Origin: Aporrectodea caliginosa
Lineage: Eukaryota > Annelida > Clitellata > Crassiclitellata > Lumbricidae
Assembly: GCA_020284085.1 (NCBI GenBank)
Contig: JACEVL010000032.1
Span: forward strand, 1,001,001-1,065,000
DNA: 64,000 bases
Direction of reading: 5' to 3'
Shown: positions 45,001-57,845 of the stretch, piece after piece
Position numbering within the stretch: the first letter of the stretch is position 1
Layout of the letters: every line of letters starts with the position of its first letter
The notes under the pieces: model-generated
Database searches by the model: none
What the model saw: only the letters and a program-made list of their open reading frames with translations
Told to the model about the DNA's origin: nothing
Made by a program: the position numbers and the translations under genes

Positions 45001-48000
45001 CATAGCTGTGTATAAGTTGAGAAATATATTCCAGAGAAAAGGCCTGAAAATAACTAATGGACTTAACTCATGATTTGGTCATATTAGCTTTGGAAAATTG
45101 CAGTAGTAGTCATCAACATGCGTGATATTGATGACATTTCAGTCATAAGTATACTTAAATGTAGACCAAAGACATGCAATATATGCTTGTCATCTGCAGT
45201 CTGACTTACCATTTATTACAGACTATGAAAGTGTGAAGGCAATCATCTGTAGTCGTCCTTTTCAAGGGAAAATGATCTCGGTGCAGAGAGTTCAGATCAC
45301 AAAATGCATCCAAGTTCATTCAGTTGGAACGCTGTCTCGGGAGACTCTTGAATTGTACTTTGAGAGTCCAAAAATTGGTGGAGGCAACCTCAAGGTTCTA
45401 AAATTCATTGAGGGCAGCCATGCTATTATAGAATTTGCTGAACGAGATGGTGAGTACATACCTTTCTTCTTTCCTGCTAGACATCAGTGTCAATGTAATG
45501 TAAATCTTATAAATTTCTCAGTGCCACACGAAAGCTGCGTCACAAAGACCAGCTTATTCGCTGGCACTGTTTCAAATCAAGTTTGCATTAGCCGCCAGGT
45601 CAGAATCTGGGGAGGTCAGGCTGAGAAGAGAGTATGGTGCTACGGTGGCAATCAGTGGTGTTGATGGTGATCTTGTGGCGGTGCAGGAGTAGAATCAGGA
45701 TAGGACAGCTTTAAGAGTTCGGTTATCAGTTGTGAGTGGCAAGCAACGGAGGAGAGTGCAAGCGGAGGATAAGTTAAATTAACAGGTGAGATAGGTGGAT
45801 GAGCAAACTATTGGAGGTCTTTTGGAAGTATACCAGTAGGTTTACCAATCAATCAATCAATCATGTAGTTGCAGTGTTGACTTTTCAACCATTTTTGCTA
45901 ACAGATATGATTTTGTTGTTAATGAACTCTAATAACATCATCTATGTTAGCAAGCAGTGACTTCAAGAGCTTCTTAGATGACAATATAGAAATTTTCAGT
46001 TACATGTGTCTATACATGCTTATATACTGATGGGTGGTATTTTGTCAATTACTTTTTAAAGTCAGCCAGCAGAGAAATAACATTTTAAGATAATGTTTAG
46101 AACAGTTTCAGTTATAGGATAAATTATTAGTTGCTAACTTAAATTTTTGTGTCTTGAGCATAAGACATGTGCGGCTAAATAATTTGAATGCCAGTTTAAT
46201 TTTATTTATGTATTTCTTGTTTTGAGCTGCATGTATATGTGTATGTATGCATCTGAACATTTATATTGCACCTTTTAAAGCCCCTTAATGGCAGTAATCT
46301 TACTTATTTAGTGTCAGCTGTTCCAATGCTGCATCACCACACGTGATTTGGCACTTACTGTCCTATCATGCAAGTAAAGTGTTCAATGATTTTTCTAATT
46401 TTGGCTTATAAAATACTTTATTTGTTCTTCTGGCAAAGATTTCTCCAGAAGTCTTATCTTTACCGGTGTTGATGGGATATTTATAAAATATTTGCTCTTC
46501 GATGTTTTTTCTGTGATAATTCTGTGTCACCCACTCTGTAACAAAAACCAGCTCCTGCAACTCTGTCTTTGAGCTGACATAATTACTTTTGAATTTTCTT
46601 AAAAGTTTTAATTTTGTGAATTTAAATTATACTTCCGACCAAATTTGTTTTTCACAGTTCTTCAACAGGTTTTATCGAAGAAGCATACATTTAGCGGGCA
46701 GGATCTTGCTGTTCAGCTGTACTGCCCTTGCCTTGGGATTTTTCCACCTGGGTTTGATGGCTCTTCTCCAGCTCTTCCGATTCCACCTGATTTTAAAATG
46801 GAGTGTGACAAAGAAATTTTGCGCTTCCTACTGACTACTCACCAAAAGAAACACATTGAGCATCATCTGAAGAAACGAAAATGCTTTTTGGTTTGGCCAA
46901 AACATGGTGGGAGTCAGATAACCTTACGCTGTACCGTTGAGCCCAATGATCCTAACGCTTACCAGATTATTCAGACATGGAAAGGAGATTGTGAGAGTTT
47001 CTTCAAAAGGGAAATCAGCAATGTCAAGTTTGGGGAGATGAATGTTTTGGACGAGATTTGGAATCCTTTCAAGGACAGAGTGAATGCAAAAAGAAATCAT
47101 CAGGAAAACCAGTTGCTGCTAACAGAGTTTGATGATCAGCGACACGTTCTGTTCTATTCTGGACATGCCAAAGAGGCAGACAAGTTTGAGAAATTGACTA
47201 CGGATGTTAAAATTGGGTTGGAGGAGGAACTTGACCGAAACAAGAGAGAAATCAAGGAGTCTGTTTCTCTAAAGCCACATCAAGCTTACTTAGTTAAAGC
47301 CAGGAATTTCTTTCATGAACAGAATGATGTTAGGTTTGAAGAATCTGCAAAGGGCTTTACTATAATTGGCCAGCCAAACGCAGTTCGTCAAACAAAGTTA
47401 AAAATTTTAGAAATTGCAAACACGGTGTCAGATAGATTAGTTGATTTCAAAGCAGTATCAGATGCAGTCGAGAAAGCTTTGAGCAAGCCTGCAATGCGGA
47501 ATCACGTTCAAGAATGTTTTGCAAAGAGCAATGTTCTTGCAACGTACGAAGTGCGAAAGAGGGATGTGATGCTGTACACTGTTGATAAAAAGCAGCTTGA
47601 CCATGCATACGAGATGCTCGTTTCAGAAGTTGTTGAAAAGAGTGTTGAGCTTGATGAACCAATGAGGGAAGTTCTCAGAAGGAAGGATTGGATGACATAC
47701 AAGACTACGCTTTCAAAAGATTTTCCATTGCTTGAACTGTCTGAGTCAAATGCTGCAGTTGCATTTGTGTCAAAGAAAGGTGACATTGCTGCCGTATCAC
47801 AACGAATCAGGGACTTCATTAGTGGTAATGCACACTATGAGAAGTTTGTAGCTCTACCAAGGGGTACAATGGAGCTTCTGCAGAGATATGGTAATTCAGA
47901 GTTGGAGCAGCTGAAGGAGAGAATTAAGCCAGCTGAACTGAAAGAATGTCAGCCTAATTCAGGTGAATGTGGCTTCTCTATTCGTGGTAAAAAAGTGACA

Positions 48001-51000
48001 ATGGAACAAGGTGTGGCTAAAGTGAAGGAATTCTTGATGTCTGTATGTACTAGTGACTTTCCAATCCACAAAAAGCAATCAGTTAAATTATTTGCTTCCG
48101 GCAACGACAGTTTTGTACTGCATGGAATTAGTTCTTTACGTAAAGTTGTGATTAAGTTTGCTGATGAAGAAAAGGATGACAGTAAGAGTAAAGCTTACTC
48201 TGATCCAGTCACTTATGCAACTGCTAAGCTAAGCACTTCTGGAAAGTTTGTCAAGCTTGTTCTTGGGGATATCACCAAAGATAAGACCGACACTGTTGTT
48301 AATGCAGCCAACTCCAGGCTGGACCATGCAAGTGGAGTTGCCAGAGCCATAGCAAAAGCAGGTATGATTGCATTATTAATTGAGTTACTGTATTTGATCA
48401 TTGCACGAATTACTCGGAGTATCCTGCTGGCTGGTAACTAGTTAAGTGACAGTTTATCTGACTGACTGGTTGTCAGGCTTTTTTTGCTAGTTTACTGCAT
48501 GGGTGGTTTACTATGTGATTGGTTTTCTGATCTACAGGGTGCGGCCGAAAAAAATACCCCATTACGAAAATTGCGATTTCTCGAAAACCGCTGAATATTT
48601 TGTTACAAATATTTTTATTCTTATTCGTAACATATTTTTGCATATTATTTGAAAATTTTATGTCAGTATCTTTATATTTGTGATCATGACATCAGGCAGA
48701 AGAAAGAACTGCATTTTTTCAACTGAACACGGCATTCACAAAATAGGAAATCATATTTTTGCATAAAGTAGCGACAAAAAAGGTTTTCTTCACTGATGAA
48801 AAGATCTTTTACATCAATCCACCCATTAATAATCAAAACAACCGCGTCTGGGCGACGAAGAAAAAAGCCGATATCCATCCAAGCCGTCTGTTGGTCGAGA
48901 GAGCCAAGTTCTCTCCCCACATCATGGTTTCTGCAGGTGTCAGCTACGAGGGTAAGGGGCGCTTGCATTTCATTGACGAGAAGGCCAAAGTCAATACTAA
49001 GTACTACGTGGAGAATCTTTTGCCTAAGCTTGTCGATGACTGTCACACTGTCTTGGGAAATCAGTTCATTTTGCAGCAAGATGGAGCGCCCGCTCACGGC
49101 GCAAAGCTGGCCCAAGATTGGTTAACAAGTCACTGCCCGGACTTCATCGACAAGAATTCATGGCCGCCAAATTCCCCAGATTTGAACCCACTCGACTATG
49201 CTGTCTGGGGTGCAATGCTTGAGACCTACAACAAACTTACCACAAAGTCGAAGAACATTCCTGAACTGAAAAATACGCTGCAAATCATCTGGCATGACTT
49301 GCCACTTGAGACCATTCAGAAGTCTGTTCTTGGCTTTCGAAAACGTCTGCAAGCTTGCATAAAAGCAAACGGCGGTCACTTCGAACATTCCTTGCACAAA
49401 ACTTAACACTTGGCCTAATCTTGTCAATAACAATAAGTAACCTTGAACCTTGTTGCATTACTGTTTGCGTCGTTACTTTGTTACTTATTGCTGTCAGTAA
49501 CTGTCTGTTGAAACGAAAATGACATTGTTTCACTTCAGGGTTACACCATTTTGGTTTTCATGATTCGAATTTCATTAGATTTAGCCAAGCTGTAGATAGA
49601 TTTGTGTCAAATAGACTGGCGAAGTTTTGTAACAAAATGTTTAGCGGTTTTCGAGAAATCTCAATTTTCGTAATGGGGTATTTTTTTCGGCCGCACCCTG
49701 TATAGATTGATCTTACATCTTTGAAGCTAGAATTGCATCAAGTATTATTATGTGACCAAGGTATTTGGGCATAAATTTTCTGTGAAGGTCCATTGACACT
49801 CTTGAGACTGATGCAAGTCATAATACCCATGGCGAGTGTTAACCACTGGTGGCATTAACATCTAAGTCTGAGAGGCCCTTAGAAGGAGGTGCCTGTATAA
49901 AGCCAGGTAACTGTTAACCTACTGGTGAACATTTTGTTCTTAATGAACTTTAACACCTTTTAGGCTAATATAAGCAGAAATTCTTTGAAGTACCTAAAAG
50001 GTGCTATATAAAGTGTCTTGTTTTAAATTTCTTAGATTTGATTAAGCCTTTAATGACAAATTTAAAACAAGTGATTTTTATTTTATTTGAGTAATTTGGA
50101 GCAATTGTTTCGGATTCAGTTGAGTAGTGTTGGCTTTTACCAAACGGATTGCAATTTGGTTCTGACCAACCCAGTTTAGCTCTGTTGAACCCAACAGATA
50201 AGAAAATAATGTTTCTAAATGTAGTGACAGTATCAGCTTTGAAGATAGCTGGCATTGATGTGGAGGACATTACAGCAGAGAAACTGTTTAAAAATCTAGG
50301 TACAGTGTTTTGTAATTTGAGAGACTGTAGCTCTTGGTCTGGGAGGCCTAGTGCCAGTAGCACAGTCAAGGTATAGTCATTAGAAAAGTCCAGGTGGGAG
50401 TTTACTTTTGTTCTAATTGTTCCACTAGTGTTCGATATATTTATGAGAGTTTTAACCTTAGGTAATGTCTAAAGAAGTGATTCCAGCCCCAGAACTTTAT
50501 TACTCTTGAGGTCTCATCTTCATACAACTAAGTTACCAAGATTATGTGTAAAATGATCTTAAATTTGGTGCAAGGTAGTTTAAATCTGCAGTGAAAATGG
50601 TAAATGGTGCAACTGTTTTAAATTTAAAATAAAGTTTACTTTTCAGGCTAAAATATGATGCTTTGTTTTGGTTTAGGAAGTCCAAGATTGGAAGAAGAGT
50701 GCCGACATCATGTCCAGAAAGTGGGAGAGCTTCGCCCTGGAACTGTCTTTGTCTCTGCAGCTGGTGGCAGTCTCCCACATAAATCTGTCATCCACACTGT
50801 TGGGCCTGTATGGAAGGGTGGCAAAAGTGGTGAGGATAAGGACCTGGAAGCAGCCACTTTAGCGGCCCTACGTGAGGCGGAAAGCAGATATTATCAGTCC
50901 ATTTCACTGCCTTTTCTCAGTGTTGGTATATTCAATTTTCCGAAAAAGAGAGCTGCAACAATCATTGTGAGGACAATCAAAGACTTCCTGAGTCATTCAA

Positions 51001-54000
51001 AGTATGTCTATGAGGTGCATATTGTCAATGGCATGCCGGATTGTCTCGACATTTTACAAAATGCACTCAGCGATTTTCCCAGTGATTTTGTTTTGACTCC
51101 ATCCCCAGCCTTTTCTGGGCCTTCTTCAGGTAATTGTGCTTTAGTCTTTTGAAATTGCCTTTCTTTTCATTAGTGTTTTTATTACTGTTAAACCATTCAT
51201 GTACGTGACCCTTGGTGGAGAAAAGGCACAATTTGTTGCTTACTAAATCAGATGGAAAATGATAATTTTTTACACACCATGAATATTGATTTTGCATCTT
51301 GTTAGTGCATTTGCATGTGCAGTCTGACTGTTCTCAAAACTATATTGTGTTGCATGATGTTTTAAGGCTAAATTTAGGCATTAACGCATCGGGTTGAGGC
51401 ATTTTGAATTTTTATATACGTTTTCCTGCCAAATGGTATTTTACATTTTCACTTAAAAGGGCATAAATTTTTGGGCCAATCATTCTGAAATTTTGGCCGG
51501 TTTTCCTTAAGGCATTTCTCGGCCAAGGTCACACATACTTTCATAATAAATGGTCTTAATTAGAATGCTTCATGATAGTATTTGATTATTTATCTTGTAA
51601 ATGTTTGTTAATTATCGAATGTATATGCTGTAATTACTTGTTGGATTTAAAATCTTTTTTATAGGGCCAGGAAGAAGCATGGCTGGGAAAAGGCCTCCTG
51701 GCAAATATAAAACTGGATCTCGCAGTCATACACCAAGAAGTGGCACTGATTCTTTGCAGACGCCTGAAGGCATCACTCTTCGTCTCATTCGAGGGTCAAT
51801 TGCCAGTTCAAAGGTAATGTTCAACTCCAGAAATATGTTAGCATTATCATTTAACACTTTAACAATGAGCTGTATTGGTTTCCCAGTTGCTTTTAGTACG
51901 CTCTCGTTGTTAAAGAGTTACGGTCTTTTTACAAGTGATTTGTTGAATCTATTTGTCCGTTCTTGATGCATTTCTTCTTGTGATCTATACATTATTTTAA
52001 ACGAAGTGACTAGCAATTTTCTGATACTAACGGGCCGCCAGTCACGTGTCATGTTACGGACAGTTAATTTATTTTGGCAAAAGTTTTTTTTATAGTTTTG
52101 ACGTGTTAGAAAATTAGAAGACAGTGTATGAAACAAGTAATTTAAGTAATCTAACAATGCGTGATGCAAAGACATTAGAATCTATGGAAAAGTATGTGCC
52201 GAAGAAGGCGCATGCCAAGAATTACATCCGATATTATTCATTGCGATTGTATGGTGTTCTGTAGTCGAGTGGTTAGCGTCCTCGAATGTCAATTCAAAGG
52301 TTCGAGGTTCGAATCCCGCTAGAGCAGAAATTTTTTCTTATGTTATACCCCGTTACGTTTATGGGGATTTTAAAATTTGCCTGGGTCTGGAGTTGCGAGT
52401 GCTTATGAGTAGTTACCTTGGTTCAGGTAAAGTTAAGCGCGCCATGAGGGTCGGTTAGGGGTCAGGGTTAGGTTAGTGTCGTCATTAAAAACATGGTACC
52501 ATCCTAGCACCATGCCAAAAGATACCATAAAACGCCAGTAAACTTACGCACCCTGTTACTCAATGTTTGCCACCTTAGCTTAATAAAGCCCAAATTAAGG
52601 CTCTCTGTCAATTTTGCGCCTTGGCGGACCGCTAGTATTCAAAATTTGAGGGCCGCCTGTTTCTCTCTGGAGTCACGTGAGACTGGCGGTCCGCTAGTAT
52701 TGGAGATTTGCGGGCCCCTGGCGGTCCGCTAGTCACAGCCTATTTTAAATCCCCAGATTCAAGAACATTTTCCCTGTAACTTCATTCAACTGCTACTTTC
52801 CAACATTCATTTTTTGCAACATGTGTCCGACTATCCTAGGTTGTGCGGATTTCTTTTGGCTTACTGCTCTGGTATTGACTGCCCTAATTGACTGTCTTAG
52901 TTGTTGCAGAAATGTTTAGATAAGTTGTGATGATTTGTGAACATGGCATCTATTTTAATAATGCTAATAAATTAATATTAAAATAATGCTAATTTCTTTT
53001 GCATCACCTAATGGCACTTACAGCTGTACCTTGGCAGTGTAATGAGTGTACACTAGGAAAAGCCAATGCAGGAAAGATGCTTAGAACTGGAAGATAGTTA
53101 CTGAGAGTTACCCAGGCATGCAAAATTTAAGTTTTGTTGTGCATCGAGCTTTAGTCTTAATTATAAAATAAGATGATCGTAAGAAATTGTGATCAGTAAT
53201 GCATGGAAGTTGCAACTCTTTGAGCTGCATTCAGGAGCGCTGTTGTTATGTTTGACTCTCAACTCTGACTACACACCATAGTATCTAGAGTGATATCTGG
53301 ATATGTCATGGAAACAGAAACAAATCTTTTCTGTTGACAGGTTGATGCCATATTTAACAGCGCGGAGAAGGATCTGAACTTGACTCGAACGGCCGTCTCT
53401 AAGAGTCTCTTGATGACAGCTGGAAGTAGCCTCCAGGATGAATGCAAAGCATCTTTTCCTCAGGGTATCGGTTATGGGGGCGTTATTAAGACTGGTGCAC
53501 ACAAACTTCCATGCAAAACTGTGTATCATGGAGCCTGTGCCCAATGGGACAATGGTGCGGGTAACAGTGAACAGGTTAGACTTCAAAATATATGACTTGG
53601 TTATGACAAGTTTAGTAATTGCTGCTGTCTTAGTTCGAAAATATGGTTGTAGTTATTGCTATGCTGAGGACAGTTGTGGGTAGTTGTTCAATTTGACTTT
53701 ATTATAGTGGTTGCTTGGTTTTTCTGGATCGTTCTATTGCTAGAATCACAAAGGTTCAATCTGGTTCATGCACTTTTACTACAATTTGCTGAGATGACAG
53801 TTAAATTGACTGGAAGTTAAATTTACACATTACCAATGTAATGCTGGAGATCAGTGGTTATGTAATGGATTTTTGTTGTTCCCTGGTTTAGCATAATATA
53901 GTCACTGAAGAATTTCATGTTATCTCTAGCATACACCCAGGGAACCCAAAGGTCGCTTTTGAAAAACTGGACTTTTGATTATTATATCATTTTCGTTTGA

Positions 54001-57000
54001 AAGATTTCCCATTTTTGCCATAGGTTATTCGGAAACTTGTGAGCAGCAGTTTGCAGATGGCTACTAATGATGGCATGACGAGTCTGGCATTTCCAGCCAT
54101 TGGTGCTGGAATCAAATTTAAGACGCCGAGCGATGTTGTGGCACGTCTGATGATTGACGAGACTGTGAAATTCAGTGCTAAAGTTCCAAAAACTTCACTG
54201 ACTGAAATTCAGTTTGTCATTTATGAAAAGGATCAAGCAACATTAGATGTGAGTCCAGTATTAACTCATCTTTAGTTATTCAAATGGTTATCAAAGGAAT
54301 GTAGAAGAGAATTCAAGTCAATCTGTGATGTGTGATTCAAATTTTGATTTATCTAGTTAAAGACAATCAGTTCATAATTCACTGCTTATGATTAATAATA
54401 TTACTATCATTTTGTAAGGAGTGTAAAAATATTGAACTTTGTGTTTTTTTGTTCTTAATGTAGAAACATTTAATAGTCATACTTTGCTAATCAAAATCCT
54501 TTAAGTAAATAATGAATATTTATAAAAGCTTAAGTTATATTAAAATATTACTTGACCATGCAAATCTATGCAATGCTCAGAACTCAAAACTGTAAACCAA
54601 ATGTCTGTAGCTGGTCTAGATCAAAAGTTATGGCAGTCTGAAAATGACAAAAATTTCACAGACGCGAATTTGCGTACAATTTTCGTCCTACCCCGGCCAA
54701 GATCAGCAGCCCATATCTCGGTCAGTTTTTGCTTTAGACATGTGAAACTTTCCAGTTCTTCATACCAAATGATCAGGAATATTTGGTGAAAAAATCAAGA
54801 AATTCTGAATCAGAGAGTGGGAAAAAGTTGAAAATTTGGTTGATTTGGCACGGAAATGACCCTTTTGTATTCATAGTTTGCTATAAAAATTCTTCTTAGC
54901 CCCGTAACTGCTGCAAACCAAAATTCCTGGTGCCACACAAAATAAGCCAAAAAATGTGAGAATTTGAAAAATGCAGATATTGATGCGTTTTCATATTTTT
55001 GCTGTCCAATATCAATACATAAATTTGAGTTGTGGCCCAATGGTCATTAGCCCAGCTGTCATTTTCTCAGATTCTTAAATGGCTTAGAACATTTGCTCTA
55101 GGCTTGTCATGGAATTCAATTTAAAAACCAGTATATCATCAAGGAGTTTAAATGCTAATTCTAATATGTGCTGGTAGGTAATCCCAAACTGATTTTTACC
55201 CACAAAAACATCTTTACATTGTTGTGGATTGTGTTGAACTTATCTTTATATTTTTTTCTTTTAAACAGGCATTTGAGAAGGAACTCCAGTCTTCAGGTGG
55301 TGATGGAAAAGGTGCTTCAAGAAAAGGTGATAGTGATGAAGAAGCTGATGTTGACATGAAGGATAACACTGATGATGATGATGAAGAGGAGGAGGAAGAG
55401 AAGGAAGAGGAGAGCGATGAGGAGCTAAATAGCGAAGTTGATGAAGATGGTAAACAGGAAGATGTCGGAGGTGATTCTGGTGATAGCAATTCTTCAGACA
55501 ATGGTCAAGACAATGCTGATCAGAGTAGCAGAACTCATGAACCCAGAAGAGGAAGAGGAGGTAGAAGGCACAGAGGGCATCATCATACCAGTGGTCATGA
55601 ACATGGCAGAAGAAGAACTAATTATTCACCAGCCGGAGCAGCATCAGGTAAGAACAGTTTTAACACTGAACAGCCATATTGTTCTGAAAACCATACCAAT
55701 ATGTAGCATACAATTCTAGTTGGTACAATCAGATATATGGTTTGAAGTACAACAACTTGTTATATCTTACTACCGGTAGTATTAAGTCAACATGCATATA
55801 ATTGAAATGATTTATGAAATCATTTAAGATTAAATATGTGCAAGTTCTTCAGTTGTACTTTGTTCGTCAAGAAGGCATTTAGTATAAATGCACTTAGTAT
55901 AAAATGCTGTCAGGCTTCATTTGCCATGTGGGGCGCGGTGGTGTAGGGGTATGTTCGGTGCCTTGCAGCCGGAGGGTTGCGGGTTCGAATCCACCTCAAG
56001 GGGGCATGTTCGGTGCCTTGCAGCCGGAGGGTTGCGGGTTCGAATCCACTTCAAATGCCGTAGGGACCCTGGGCAAGTCCTTCACTCACAATTGCTCATG
56101 CGCTCGGCGTGAAACTCCCATTCAGTGTCCGCGCATGTAGTCGGAAGCGCCTATGAGTATAAATCTTGAAGGGGCGCTATATAAATATCTGAAATGAATG
56201 AATGAATGAATGGCTATCTTGACGTTTGCAATTGTTATAAACTGCAGGGGTGACGGGTGCTGACTGCCAAATTGGAGACATAAGATTTCTGGTTAAACAA
56301 GAGGATATCATCAGATCCTCCGCAGATGCCATCATTAATGGGACAAATGACAAACTAAATCTGAAAATGGGTGAGTATGACAAGAGAAGCTATGGAGGCT
56401 AAGTGATGGATTTTTACGGCAGTATCAACGTTTCTAGGGACAATGCAGTTGAGCCGACAAGTTTTGTAGTACACATCGCAGTGTAAGTATTTTTAGTAAA
56501 ATCTCGGCTTTCGTAAAAGTATGCAAATAATTTGGTATCGTGCATGTTAGCATTACTAACAGAATCACTAAGGCTTTCACACTTTTTTGGAAATAGTGTA
56601 CTGAGATGTTATGCAATATGCATGGTATATTTACATAATACCTGTCAAGTTTAAGATTATAGTTTTACTGCATAATTGCCTTGCAAGCTGTGTGCACTTA
56701 GCTTTAGAGCAGCACTTTAGAAATGTGGAGTTTACAATACAATTATGATGCTACTGCATTTCTGAAAATTTGGCAATATGCGGTCACTGAGAATTGCTGT
56801 GAAGAATTGTAACCTAAGTCGTCACTGATTGTCTTAATTCTGAGGCTTAAGAGAGGAATAAGTTATTTAGTAGCATTTATTTCATTTTTACTTGCGTATT
56901 TTGACTTCAGGAAAATTGTCACGTGCGATCTTCATGGCTGCAGGTAGTCAAATCCAAACCGAATGCACGCAGAGTAAGTTATTTACATACGTAGAAAATT

Positions 57001-57556
57001 ATGTATTTCTATATTCTGCAAATGTACTTCACTTACTGGAATTTGCAAGACTAGGACCCAAGATTTTCTTATATTTTGCCAACACATGATTTATTTCTGT
57101 TTCTTGAAGTTGATTGAGCTTTGAGGCCTTTTACTGACAAGACCACAAATATATGTTAACCCTTTCCGGTCTAATAAAATTTTTGTGCCTTCCTACAGTA
57201 GTCCAATTTATTTTTACGAAAACAGGCATATCATAGTATACAAAACATACATATCATACATATCATACATCATAGTATACATCATAGTATACATCATACA
57301 TCATACATCATAGTATACATCATAGTATACATCATAGTATACATAGTATACATAGTATACATAGTATACATAGTATACATAGTATACATAGTATACATAG
57401 TATACATAGTATACATAGTATAGTATAGCATAGTATAGTATAGTATAGTATAGTATACATAGTATACATAGTATACATAGTATACATAGTATACATATAT
57501 ACATAGTATACATATACATAGTATACATATGTATACATATATATATATATATATAC

Positions 57557-57654
<98 letters not shown>

Positions 57655-57661
57655 GTATACA

Positions 57662-57703
<42 letters not shown>

Positions 57704-57760
57704 TATATGTATACATACATATGTATACATATATATATATATATATATATACATATATAT

Positions 57761-57845
<85 letters not shown>

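Larger units (their letters stand above)
48362..50676. other. PARP14-like intron 11 with mariner-type element
   Basis: Splits macrodomain 1. Contains the element 48535-49700. 49701-50676 has no other feature. Confidence 0.7.
51814..53340. other. PARP14-like intron 13 with mini-MITE, SINE and GGCGGTCCGCTAGT repeats
   Basis: Contains 51855-51917, 52255-52445 and the inverted element 52027-52735. 52740-53340 shows nothing further. Confidence 0.6.

Noticed and set aside
52255..52329. Functional tRNA gene
   Set aside because: Good A and B boxes, but the anticodon arm and acceptor stem do not pair properly.
55951..56054. Two adjacent tRNA genes
   Set aside because: Only the anticodon-to-B-box half is duplicated, there is no closing acceptor stem, and the unit continues into a LINE-like tail, so it is a SINE.
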